A stretch of DNA of 21,124 bases from CAYNSB01 sp964399625 (lineage in GTDB: Bacteria; Planctomycetota; Phycisphaerae; Phycisphaerales; UBA1924). The stretch's first letter is position 1. The number at the start of each line of letters is the position of its first letter. This document shows, in pieces, positions 7,363-13,865 of this stretch. The position numbers were made by a program, and so were the translations under genes. The stretch is from assembly GCA_964399625.1 (NCBI GenBank), contig CAYNSB010000055.1, positions 1 to 21,124 on the forward strand, read 5' to 3'. A model generated the notes under the pieces. The model searched no databases and was not told where the DNA came from. It saw only the letters and a program-made list of their open reading frames with translations.

Positions 7363-8121
7363 TCAGCGCCCGTCGGCACGCTCCACGCCGCCCGGCGCGA
7401 CCCGCAGCACCCTCAGACCCCCCACCGTCGACAGCGCCCCACGCACGCGCACGGGCTCACCCACCAGTGGCAGCACGCTGCCGCCCGCGGCACGTCCCTG
7501 CTCGTCCGCGAGCACGGTGTACTCCAGGCCGCCGTTCTCGCGGGCCGACACCAGCACGGGCGGAATCCCGTTCGACACGCACAGCGTCGCGCACGCCTTG
7601 TGCGTCTTGCCATCGCCCGGCTTCATGGCCCCCAGGTAGCACTTGTAATCGACGATCTCGCCGCTCAGGACCACGTCGTTCCGTTCGAGACGAGCGGCGG
7701 CGCCGCTTCCCCGCTGTGCCGATCCGGGCACGATCGTGATCGCGCTCGCCTCGGGCGCGAGCTCCAGGATCTCCCGCCCGTCGCGCGCCAGCCTCCAGCC
7801 CGTCACGCGCACCCGCTTGCCGTCGATCCCGCTCGCCCGCGCCTGCGCTCCATGCTTGCCCTGCTCCACGAGGAACACGGGCGGCGTGCTTGCGCCCAGC
7901 TCCACCATCGGGTACGGGCGCTCCACGAGCACGCCCTCGATCGTGATCGTCTTGCCGTCCTCCCACACCGCATCGCCCGGCGAGCGCTGCGAGACGACCA
8001 CCAGCGCGCTCACCACCACCATCAGCCACAGCAGCGCCGGAACGATCAAGCGCAGCGCGCGCCGATCGCCCGCGGGCAGCGGCAGGTAGCCGACATAGAA
8101 CTCGTCGCGCGCCCCGCTCAC
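7363..8121 (-). CDS. membrane-anchored redox-operon protein: two OB-like repeats, three-cysteine loop
   Basis: 252 aa, function not recognised. The N-terminus MSGARDEFYVGYLPLP precedes one membrane helix (about 24-44), so the bulk is probably periplasmic. Two similar beta-rich units follow. Unit 1 (57-123) runs ITIEGVLVERPYPMVEL ... GKRVRVTGWRL ... REILELAP. Unit 2 (148-243) runs VVLSGEIVDYKCYLGAM ... GEPVRVRGALS ... LRVLRVAP. The GxxVRVxG strand is shared, as in OB-folds. Unit 2 has an inserted loop with C161, C177 and C181 plus KTHK, which could bind a metal or cofactor or be redox active. The start is a GTG whose last two bases form the TGA of the Rieske gene (GTGA, 4-bp overlap). It is the last gene of the four-gene redox operon, so a partner role in the same electron path is likely. 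Confidence 0.75.
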   Translation of the reverse strand: MSGARDEFYVGYLPLPAGDRRALRLIVPALLWLMVVVSALVVVSQRSPGDAVWEDGKTITIEGVLVERPYPMVELGASTPPVFLVEQGKHGAQARASGIDGKRVRVTGWRLARDGREILELAPEASAITIVPGSAQRGSGAAARLERNDVVLSGEIVDYKCYLGAMKPGDGKTHKACATLCVSNGIPPVLVSARENGGLEYTVLADEQGRAAGGSVLPLVGEPVRVRGALSTVGGLRVLRVAPGGVERADGR

Positions 8122-9257
8122 GTCGTTGCTCCCGTAGAGGCAGGCGAGGCCGCGGGCGCGAACCGGGCCGGCTCCACGGGCGTGCCGGGCGGGAGCGCCC
8201 GGGGATTGAGCAGGATCCGCCGACCCTCCACCCGCACCTGGTACGTGGGCACCTTCTCGGTGAAGGGCGGCGGCGACTGTCCGTTGTGCGCCAGGTACTG
8301 GTACCCGTGCCAAGGGCACGTCACGCAACCGCCCACGATCTTGCCCTCGCCCAGCGGCCCGCCCTGGTGCGCGCACACATTCGAGAGCGCGCTGATCGCG
8401 CCGTCATTCCGATAGACCGCCACGCGCTGCCCGCGAGCGCCGTCCTTGAGGCATACGACTTTCGCCCGCGACTCGGGGATCTCATCGACCGAGCCCACAT
8501 CGACCCAGCGTGCCCCGGGACTCGGCTCCGATCGACCATCCGCGCGCGCAGGATCGGAGTCGATGCCCGCTTTCTCCTTGGCGACCTCGCGCCAGCCCGC
8601 GATGATGTGCAGCACGCCCACGACCGCCACGCCCACGCCCACGAGCGCCGGGTACACGGGGCTCCGCTCGCTCTGGAGGAATCCCAGGCACGCGTGCAGC
8701 ACCAGCAGCGCGTACGCGAGGTACACCAGCATATGCAGCCCCTTCCACACGCGGGGCGAAAGGTTCGCGAGCCAGAAGTCGTGGCTCGTCGCGGCCATCA
8801 CGAACAGGATCAGCAGCGCGATGAACCCGAGTATCTCGAACGGAAATCCGCCGATGGATGCGAGCGCGCTGGCGTTGGCTCCCTGCCCCGCCAGCACGGC
8901 CAGCAGCGGGTTCCGCCCCGCGAAGCCGCCGTAGTAGAGCGTGGCGAGCGTCGCGTGCGCGAGCGAGACGAGGAACATGCTCACGCCCAGGTGGCGACGG
9001 TTGTACAGCAGCGGCGCCGCGCGGGGCGTCAGCCGCGCCAGGGGCCCGATGCACAGGATCACGTGCAGCATCAGGATCGCGCACGTCGCCAGCGCCCGGA
9101 TCAGCAGGATCTCGGGGCTCACCTGGCTTGGTGCGCTACGCAGCGCCATGCCCACGCCAACGTACGTGCCCAGGTACAGCACGATCCCCGATGCGACGCA
9201 GGCGTCGTAGATCTTCTTGTGCCGGTTCCAGTGCACCCAGGTGTAGGAGTTGCTCAT
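8118..9257 (-). CDS. ferric-reductase-like haem membrane domain fused to a Rieske [2Fe-2S] domain
   Basis: 379 aa. Residues 18-225 form about six membrane helices of the ferric-reductase-like transmembrane family. H65, H101, H175 and H188 lie in helices and are candidate haem ligands. A polar linker (228-250) leads to a Rieske domain (251-352) with both cluster motifs: C295-x-H297 in VCAHQGG and C314-x2-H317 in CPWHGYQY. The C-terminal tail is Pro/Ala-rich. The layout suggests electron transfer between a membrane cytochrome b-type unit and a [2Fe-2S] centre, resembling YedZ/MsrQ-like or NAD(P)H-free reductases; the electron donor and acceptor are not evident. The ATG at 9257 has GGGAG 8 nt upstream and overlaps the preceding 50-aa gene (ATGA). 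An in-frame upstream start exists but lacks this support. Confidence 0.88.
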   Translation of the reverse strand: MSNSYTWVHWNRHKKIYDACVASGIVLYLGTYVGVGMALRSAPSQVSPEILLIRALATCAILMLHVILCIGPLARLTPRAAPLLYNRRHLGVSMFLVSLAHATLATLYYGGFAGRNPLLAVLAGQGANASALASIGGFPFEILGFIALLILFVMAATSHDFWLANLSPRVWKGLHMLVYLAYALLVLHACLGFLQSERSPVYPALVGVGVAVVGVLHIIAGWREVAKEKAGIDSDPARADGRSEPSPGARWVDVGSVDEIPESRAKVVCLKDGARGQRVAVYRNDGAISALSNVCAHQGGPLGEGKIVGGCVTCPWHGYQYLAHNGQSPPPFTEKVPTYQVRVEGRRILLNPRALPPGTPVEPARFAPAASPASTGATT

Positions 9258-9406
9258 GGGCGTGCTCCCGTGGCACGCGTCGGTGCGCTCTGGTCCGCGG
9301 GCGTCGGCGCCGGGCGCATCGCCGTGATCGCGACCAGCGCACCCAGGAGCAGCACGAGCAGCACCGGCCACACCCTGGAATGGATCGATCGCTGCGCTGG
9401 CGTCAC
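9254..9406 (-). CDS. 50-aa single-helix membrane protein of the redox operon
   Basis: Very short gene between the 74-aa protein and the haem-Rieske fusion. It starts with GTG at 9406, sharing 4 bp (GTGA) with the stop of the upstream gene, and ends 4 bp inside the next start (ATGA). The product has a short basic N-terminus (TPAQRSIHSR), one hydrophobic helix (WPVLLVLLLGALVAITAM) and a Pro/Thr-rich tail, suggesting a single-pass membrane peptide. The double overlap is the main evidence that it is a real gene. Function is unknown; it may stabilise the haem membrane subunit, like the small subunits of other cytochrome complexes (inference). Confidence 0.6.
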   Translation of the reverse strand: MTPAQRSIHSRVWPVLLVLLLGALVAITAMRPAPTPADQSAPTRATGARP

Positions 9407-9627
9407 GGCGACGCTCCGCGAACGCGGGCCGCCGCGATCCATTTCCATGCCAGCACGGGCCACAGCGCCGCCGCTCCGGGCAGGACGAGCAGGCGGAACA
9501 CGATCGGCGCGTGACGAGCCACCGGGTCGATCCGTCCCGCGCCGCGCCACGCGAAGGCGACGCCGAACACCACGCCGATCACGAGGTACACGCCGAGCAT
9601 GTCGAGCACCACTTCGATGGGGTTCAT
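9403..9627 (-). CDS. 74-aa small membrane protein, first gene of the redox operon
   Basis: Two hydrophobic helices (about 6-27 and 45-65) flank a polar loop containing GAGRIDPVARHAP. The sequence FRLLVLPGAAALWPVLAWKW resembles a widespread small membrane protein family of unknown function with an FRLxxxPG...WPxLLxKW pattern. The ATG at 9627 has a strong GGAGGA ribosome-binding site 4-5 nt upstream. The gene is linked to the next one by a GTGA overlap. A likely promoter with TAGGCT lies 25-30 bp upstream. No catalytic residues are recognised. Confidence 0.75.
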   Translation of the reverse strand: MNPIEVVLDMLGVYLVIGVVFGVAFAWRGAGRIDPVARHAPIVFRLLVLPGAAALWPVLAWKWIAAARVRGASP

Positions 9628-9651
9628 CGCTCCTCCGGCGTGCAGCGCCCG

Positions 9652-9657
9652 AGCCTA
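9652..9657 (-). promoter_or_regulatory. candidate -10 element of the redox operon
   Basis: On the minus strand this reads TAGGCT, a TAnnnT hexamer in otherwise very GC-rich sequence. A start of transcription about 7 nt downstream would give a leader of roughly 18 nt containing the GGAGGA ribosome-binding site of the 74-aa gene. No convincing -35 box is seen; that position is occupied by the 9662-9679 inverted repeat. Confidence 0.35.
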
Positions 9658-9661
9658 CCGC

Positions 9662-9679
9662 GCACCGCGCTCGCGGTGC
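9662..9679. repeat. perfect 8-bp inverted repeat, possible operator of the redox operon
   Basis: GCACCGCG (9662-9669) is followed by two bases and then its exact reverse complement CGCGGTGC (9672-9679). The dyad lies immediately upstream of the candidate -10 hexamer, over the spacer/-35 zone, which is a classical operator position. A second perfect palindrome, CCACGCGTGG, lies at 9690-9699. Either could instead be a chance product of high GC. Confidence 0.4.
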
Positions 9680-9743
9680 CGATCCGATGCCACGCGTGGT
9701 GCGCGGTTACACGCCCGAGCCGATGGCCACTCCCAACCCCGCA

Positions 9744-9749
9744 TAAACT
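9744..9749 (+). promoter_or_regulatory. candidate -10 element of tRNA-Arg
   Basis: TAAACT lies 8 nt before the first base of the tRNA, the spacing expected if transcription starts at or next to the mature 5' end. No clear -35 hexamer is visible at 16-18 bp. Confidence 0.4.
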
Positions 9750-9757
9750 CCGGACGT

Positions 9758-9831
9758 GCCCGGGTAGCTCAGTTGGATAGAGCAGCCGTTTCCTAAACGG
9801 CAGGTCGGCGGTTCGAGCCCGCCCTCGGGTG
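9758..9831 (+). tRNA. tRNA-Arg, anticodon CCU
   Basis: A complete cloverleaf of 74 nt can be folded by hand. The acceptor stem is GCCCGGG with CTCGGGT (7 pairs including two G-U). The D arm is GCTC..GAGC. The anticodon stem is GCCGT/ACGGC (9785-9789/9797-9801) with loop TTCCTAA, giving anticodon CCT at 9792-9794. The T stem is GGCGG/CCGCC with loop TTCGAGC, and the discriminator base is G. No CCA is encoded. It decodes AGG, a rare Arg codon in this GC-rich, CGN-using genome. Confidence 0.96.
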
Positions 9832-9868
9832 TTGCGCTGCTCAGCCCGCGCCCGCCCAGCCGCGGCCG

Positions 9869-10900
9869 CTACTTCGCCTCGCTCTTGGCGAACACCACGC
9901 TCTCGAGCACCGTCTCAATCAGCGGGCGGTAGTGCTCCAGGCGAGCCGTGAGCTGCTCGTCGCTGGGCAGCGCCTCGGGGGTCGCCCCGGCGCGCGCGAC
10001 GCTCCACTGCAGGTTCACGTACCACTTGTCTTGGAACATGTGCAGGGACCAGATGACCGCCTTGACGGGCGGTTCGTTCTTGTCCTGGGTCACGAAGAAG
10101 CGGGTCCAAAAGGCGTCCTCTCCGCCGACCTTCCTCTCGCCGCGGTCCAGCGGCCTGCCGCCCAGGAGTTTCACATAGTCCGGGTCGGCAAACGCCCGCG
10201 CCCCGCCGCCCCTGGCCAGGTCCGCCCGCTCGTCCTCGGGGATTTCTTTCACGAAGACCACGAACTGGGCGTCGCCCGCGCCGCCGTGGCTCCGGCGAAC
10301 GAGCACGATGTTCTCGCTCGTCGGCTCCTTGTAGTTCCAGCTCTCGGGCATGACCATGGACATGTCCAGCCCGCTCGCGTCCTCCAGGCCCCGCGTTGAG
10401 AGCGGGGCGCGGAAGCCGTCCGCGATCTCCGCCTGCGGCGCCTCGTTGTACCGCGGCGAGAAGGCGAGCAGGAGCCCGATGGGCTCCTCGCTGGGACCGC
10501 CGGCGAGCTCGGTCTCGATGCGCTTGAGGTTCTTCTCCGGTTCTCCCTCCAGCGGGCGCTTGGCGACGGTCTGCTTGATGTCCTCCACATCCTCGCGCCA
10601 GGATGCGCCGGCCTTTCCGTAGTGCGCGTCGATCGCGCCGACGGCTCCGGCGAAGCGTTCCTCCGCGAGCTTCAACGCCTTCTTAGCGCGCTCGGCGAGC
10701 GCGGGATCGCTCGCGCCGATCTTTTCGAGGCGGGCGCGCATCCCATACCAATGGAAGAGCATCGGGCGCACGGCGTCGGGCTGCACCCGGTCCATCCATC
10801 CCGTCGCGTCGAGCGGCTTGGAGGACTCGCCCTGGGCCCAGCACGCCGGGACGAGGATGAGCGAGAGAATCGCGAGAAACGCCATTCGGATCGTGTGCAT
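9869..10900 (-). CDS. exported protein of unknown function
   Basis: 343 aa. An N-terminal signal peptide is apparent (residues 1-22, MAFLAILSLILVPACWA before QGESS). C20 is preceded by VPA, which is not a good lipobox, so signal peptidase I cleavage is more likely. The mature part has a charged helical region (about 50-125, rich in Ala, Glu and Lys) and then a mixed region with SWNYKEP, RFFVTQDKNEPPVKAVIW and SLHMFQDKWYVNLQWS. No enzyme family is recognised. The ATG at 10900 is preceded by GGAG at 7-8 nt; the longer upstream reading frame is unlikely. It is transcribed toward the tRNA gene, 37 bp from its end, and divergently from the zinc-ribbon gene. It appears monocistronic. Confidence 0.7.
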   Translation of the reverse strand: MHTIRMAFLAILSLILVPACWAQGESSKPLDATGWMDRVQPDAVRPMLFHWYGMRARLEKIGASDPALAERAKKALKLAEERFAGAVGAIDAHYGKAGASWREDVEDIKQTVAKRPLEGEPEKNLKRIETELAGGPSEEPIGLLLAFSPRYNEAPQAEIADGFRAPLSTRGLEDASGLDMSMVMPESWNYKEPTSENIVLVRRSHGGAGDAQFVVFVKEIPEDERADLARGGGARAFADPDYVKLLGGRPLDRGERKVGGEDAFWTRFFVTQDKNEPPVKAVIWSLHMFQDKWYVNLQWSVARAGATPEALPSDEQLTARLEHYRPLIETVLESVVFAKSEAK

Positions 10901-10997
10901 ATGGACTCCGCGCACCGGTGGATAGAGCGGCACCGGAGCAGAGCGGAGTGTATCGTGGCGCGCGGCGGCGGAGGTGCCAGTCGGACTCACGCTCTCA

Positions 10998-11003
10998 TAG
11001 GAT
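10998..11003 (+). promoter_or_regulatory. candidate leaderless-type -10 element of the zinc-ribbon gene
   Basis: TAGGAT ends 5 nt before the ATG at 11009. The same bases contain AGGA, so it could instead act as a weak Shine-Dalgarno. The spacing matches that of the hexamers before glyA, the lipoprotein gene and the Hsp70 gene. Confidence 0.3.
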
Positions 11004-11008
11004 CGTGC

Positions 11009-11977
11009 ATGGCGCCCGACCGTCGCCCGCCCGAATGCCCCCGCTGCGGGTACGACCTCTCGGGTCAGATCGCCGCGTGGGATCGCCTCGGTCCGCCGCA
11101 GTGCCCGTTGGACGGACAGTGCCCGGAGTGCGGGTTGACGTTCGCGTGGCGAGATGTGTTGAACCCGGAATACGGCAACGAGACGCCACACGCCGAAAAC
11201 GCAAAGCGCCACATCGCTCGCGCGTTCCTACGCACCGCATTCGGCTCGCTCTTGCCCTGGCGATTCTGGGCGTGGGTGAAGATATCGCATCCCATTCGTG
11301 GAGGGCGAATTGGTTCGTATTGCTTCACCGCTCTTGCCTTTCAATTTGCGTTGGTTTGGATGGCCTTTGCTGCACATAGTGGTTTGAGCGGACGATGGGC
11401 CATGATTCTCGCCGGTCGCACGATCGGATTCTTCGACGACGCGAACGAGTGCTTTCTGCGACTCATCGCAAGCAAAACGTACATTCGATATGACCACGTC
11501 GCTTCGATTGTGTGTCTCACACCTCGCGCTCCGCTCGCCATCCGCGTCTGTCAGTTAACGTTTCTGTCGTGTGTCTTCATGCCCTTCGCGTTCATGCTCT
11601 TCCCCACGACGATGCGGCGATCCAAAGTCCGCCCTTTGCACTTTGCGAGAGTGGTGGGCTACGGCCTGCCAGTCGTCGTCGCGGCTCAGTTCGCCTCTGT
11701 CGCTTTGGTCATGGCGCCAATCAATGTTCCGGGGTGGTTCAACTTTGACGGGTTGAACTGGATGGCACAAGAAGAGATGATCGATCACGAACCATTGCTG
11801 AGGCTCTCGCTTACGGCGGCTTGGGCGATCGCGTGGTGGTACTTTGCGGCAAGGCGATACCTACGACTCGATCATTCCGTGCCGGTGCTGCTCCTCGCGT
11901 TCGCCGTTTCCGTTCTGGCCTCGATGCTGGTTGTCTACGCAATCGGTGGACCCTATTGGCTCGTGTGGGGTGCGTGA
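11009..11977 (+). CDS. zinc-ribbon multi-pass membrane protein of unknown function
   Basis: 322 aa. The N-terminus is a zinc ribbon: C10-x2-C13 in CPRCGYDLSG and C38-x2-C41 in CPECG, with an extra C32. CPxCGYDLxG N-termini recur on otherwise unrelated membrane proteins in Phycisphaerae-type planctomycetes. After about residue 85 the protein has around six hydrophobic helices (for example YCFTALAFQFALVWMAFAA and LLLAFAVSVLASMLVVYAIG). No transporter or enzyme motif is recognised. The gene is visibly less GC-rich than its neighbours, especially 11280-11800, with many TTT, TTG, ATT and AAA codons, suggesting recent acquisition or relaxed codon selection. The start is the ATG just before the zinc ribbon. 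It ends 23 bp before glyA, but glyA seems to have its own promoter. Confidence 0.72.
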   Translation: MAPDRRPPECPRCGYDLSGQIAAWDRLGPPQCPLDGQCPECGLTFAWRDVLNPEYGNETPHAENAKRHIARAFLRTAFGSLLPWRFWAWVKISHPIRGGRIGSYCFTALAFQFALVWMAFAAHSGLSGRWAMILAGRTIGFFDDANECFLRLIASKTYIRYDHVASIVCLTPRAPLAIRVCQLTFLSCVFMPFAFMLFPTTMRRSKVRPLHFARVVGYGLPVVVAAQFASVALVMAPINVPGWFNFDGLNWMAQEEMIDHEPLLRLSLTAAWAIAWWYFAARRYLRLDHSVPVLLLAFAVSVLASMLVVYAIGGPYWLVWGA

Positions 11978-11988
11978 GGCTTGTTTCC

Positions 11989-11994
11989 TATCCT
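11989..11994 (+). promoter_or_regulatory. candidate leaderless -10 element of glyA
   Basis: TATCCT ends 6 nt before the glyA ATG, and no Shine-Dalgarno is present in the intervening TCCCCC. Transcription starting 7 nt after the hexamer would begin at the A of the start codon. No good -35 box is visible. Confidence 0.4.
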
Positions 11995-12000
11995 TCCCCC

Positions 12001-13305
12001 ATGCCCCACGACCCCATCACCGCCTCCGTCCTTGACCTCCTCCGGCACGCCGACCCCGCCATCGCGGACCTCATCGCCAAGGAGGGCGAACGCCAGGCGA
12101 GCACCATCGAGCTCATCGCCAGCGAGAACCACGTCTCGCCCGCCGTCATGCACGCGATGGGCACGTGCCTGACCAACAAGTACGCCGAGGGATATCCCGG
12201 CGCCCGCTACTACGGCGGGTGCGTGTACCACGATCAGATCGAGGAGATCGCCCGCTCGCGCGCCAAGCAGATGTTCGGGTGCGCCTTCGCCAACGTGCAG
12301 CCGCACTCGGGCGCGCAGGCGAACATGGCCGTGGCGATGGCGCTCATGGAGCCGGGCGACACGTTCGCGTCGCTGGTGCTCAAGGACGGCGGGCACCTCT
12401 CGCACGGGATGAAGCTCAACTTCTCGGGTCGCTTCTACAACCCCGTGCACTACCCGCTGCACTACGAGCGCTCGCACGCGGAGTTTGAGCGCATCGACTA
12501 CGACGCCGTGAAGCGACTCTGTCGCGAGCACAAGCCCAAGGTGCTCATGTGCGGGTACAGCGCGTACCCGCGCGTGATCGACTTCAAGAAGTTCCGCGAG
12601 GCCGCCGATGAGGTCGGCGCGCTGCTCATGGCGGACGTGGCGCACATCGCGGGGCTGATCGTCGCGGGCGTGCATCCCTCGCCCTTCCCGCACGCGCACG
12701 TGGTGACGACGACGACGCACAAGACGCTTCGCGGGCCGCGCGGCGGGCTCATCCTCACCAACGACGAGGAGCTCGCCAAGAAGATCGACAAGAACGTGTT
12801 CCCGGGCGTGCAGGGCGGGCCGCTCATGCACGTCATCGGCGCCAAGGCGATCGCGTTTGGCGAGGCCCTCAAGCCCGAGTTTAAGGCCTATTCCCAGCAG
12901 GTCGTGAAGAACGCCCGGGCGCTCGCCGAGGCTCTCGTGAAGCTCGGGTATCGCATCACCTCGGGCGGGACGGACAACCATCTCATGCTCGTGGACCTGC
13001 AGCCACGCAGCGAGAAGCTGACCGGCGCCGACGCCGAGAAGTGGCTGGAGATGGCCGGAATCATCTGCAACAAGAACGGCATCCCCAGCGACCCGCGCCC
13101 GCCCAAGCTCACCAGCGGCGTGCGCCTGGGCTCCCCCGCCGTGACGACCCGCGGCTTCAAGGAAGAGCAGATGCGCCAGGTCGCGGGGTGGATCGATCGC
13201 GTGCTCGCGGCGGGGGTCGAGTCGCCCGACGCGATCGAGCGCGCGAGCAAGAGCGTGCGAGAAGAGGTGCGCGGGCTGTGCGCGAAGTTCCCGCTGCCGG
13301 CGTGA
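12001..13305 (+). CDS. glyA: serine hydroxymethyltransferase
   Basis: 434 aa, a usual bacterial length. PLP enzyme that interconverts serine plus tetrahydrofolate with glycine plus 5,10-methylene-tetrahydrofolate, the main source of one-carbon units; cytoplasmic. Visible family blocks are ELIASENHVSP (36-46), NKYAEGYPGARYYGG (59-73), QPHSGAQANMA (100-110), LMADVAHIAGLI (209-220, with D211 to the PLP ring nitrogen and H214) and the Schiff-base lysine K241 in VTTTTHKTLRGPRGG. The C-terminal SGVRLGSPAVTTRGF block is intact. The ATG at 12001 starts the conserved N-terminus and follows a TATCCT hexamer by 6 nt with no Shine-Dalgarno. The longer upstream frame overlaps the zinc-ribbon gene and is rejected. 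It faces the 134-aa membrane gene, with stops 9 bp apart. Confidence 0.97.
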   Translation: MPHDPITASVLDLLRHADPAIADLIAKEGERQASTIELIASENHVSPAVMHAMGTCLTNKYAEGYPGARYYGGCVYHDQIEEIARSRAKQMFGCAFANVQPHSGAQANMAVAMALMEPGDTFASLVLKDGGHLSHGMKLNFSGRFYNPVHYPLHYERSHAEFERIDYDAVKRLCREHKPKVLMCGYSAYPRVIDFKKFREAADEVGALLMADVAHIAGLIVAGVHPSPFPHAHVVTTTTHKTLRGPRGGLILTNDEELAKKIDKNVFPGVQGGPLMHVIGAKAIAFGEALKPEFKAYSQQVVKNARALAEALVKLGYRITSGGTDNHLMLVDLQPRSEKLTGADAEKWLEMAGIICNKNGIPSDPRPPKLTSGVRLGSPAVTTRGFKEEQMRQVAGWIDRVLAAGVESPDAIERASKSVREEVRGLCAKFPLPA

Positions 13306-13314
13306 GACCGGGCG

Positions 13315-13719
13315 TCAGCGACCGATGAGCAGCGCGACGACGGGAGTCCAGTAGACGACGATCAGGCCCAGCGGCGCCCAGAGCCACCACTTGCCACCGG
13401 ACCCATCGCCTCCGCTCGAGTCGGCGTTCAGCCCGATCCATCCCAGGACCAGAACCGTGACGATGATCGCCAGCGGGATGGTGACCCACAGCCCGAGCGC
13501 GGTTCGGCCCGTGGCGTGCAGGCGTGGCGCGAGCGCGTAGCCCGCGTGCAGCAGGAGTGCGACGCCGGCGATCGGGATGGCCGCCGCATTCACGGAGGAC
13601 TGGGCGCCCCAGCTCTTCCGCCAGGAACCCGCGAGAGAGAGCAGCGCGATCGCGACCGCTCCCATGACGATCGGGGGAACCACGAGCATCGCCATGATCA
13701 ACCAACGTGGCGGTGTCAT
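13315..13719 (-). CDS. small four-helix membrane protein of unknown function
   Basis: 134 aa. Four hydrophobic stretches are visible: WLIMAMLVVPPIVMGAVAIA, AAIPIAGVALLLHAGYAL, GLWVTIPLAIIVTVLVLGWI and WWLWAPLGLIVVYWTPVVAL, with a Gly/Ser-rich loop (DSSGGDGSGGK) between the last two. No motif identifies a function. The ATG at 13719 has GGAG 8 nt upstream; an in-frame ATG at 13755 would only add a polar stretch ahead of the first helix. It is transcribed divergently from the dienelactone hydrolase gene and convergently with glyA, so it is probably a single-gene unit. Confidence 0.68.
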   Translation of the reverse strand: MTPPRWLIMAMLVVPPIVMGAVAIALLSLAGSWRKSWGAQSSVNAAAIPIAGVALLLHAGYALAPRLHATGRTALGLWVTIPLAIIVTVLVLGWIGLNADSSGGDGSGGKWWLWAPLGLIVVYWTPVVALLIGR

Positions 13720-13832
13720 CACGTCTGCTCCATGAACGGTTCCCGATCGCCGCACGGCGGAGTGTGCGGGAGCGCCTCCGCGAGCTATGCGCGTGCTCGA
13801 TCCGTCCGGTGCAGAAGGACGGATTTGGGCAC

Positions 13833-13838
13833 TAGACT
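13833..13838 (+). promoter_or_regulatory. candidate -10 element of the dienelactone hydrolase gene
   Basis: TAGACT lies 27 nt before the ATG at 13866. Transcription from about 13845 would give a leader of roughly 21 nt carrying the GGAG ribosome-binding site (8 nt before the ATG). This makes the ATG at 13839, which directly abuts the hexamer, an unlikely start. Confidence 0.4.
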
Positions 13839-13865
13839 ATGCCCACTCGATACGGAGCCCCGCCC

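Noticed and set aside
5929..8415. 828-codon plus-strand reading frame
   Set aside because: Runs antisense through the aquaporin, dehydrogenase and redox-operon genes, is rich in His/Arg, and has no recognisable domain.
11978..12000. Possible glycine riboswitch ahead of glyA
   Set aside because: The gap to the upstream gene is only 23 bp and the start appears leaderless, so there is no room for an aptamer.
13839..13865. Earlier ATG (13839) as start of the dienelactone hydrolase gene
   Set aside because: It abuts the TAGACT hexamer and would put nine non-hydrophobic residues before the signal peptide; the ATG at 13866 has a proper GGAG site.
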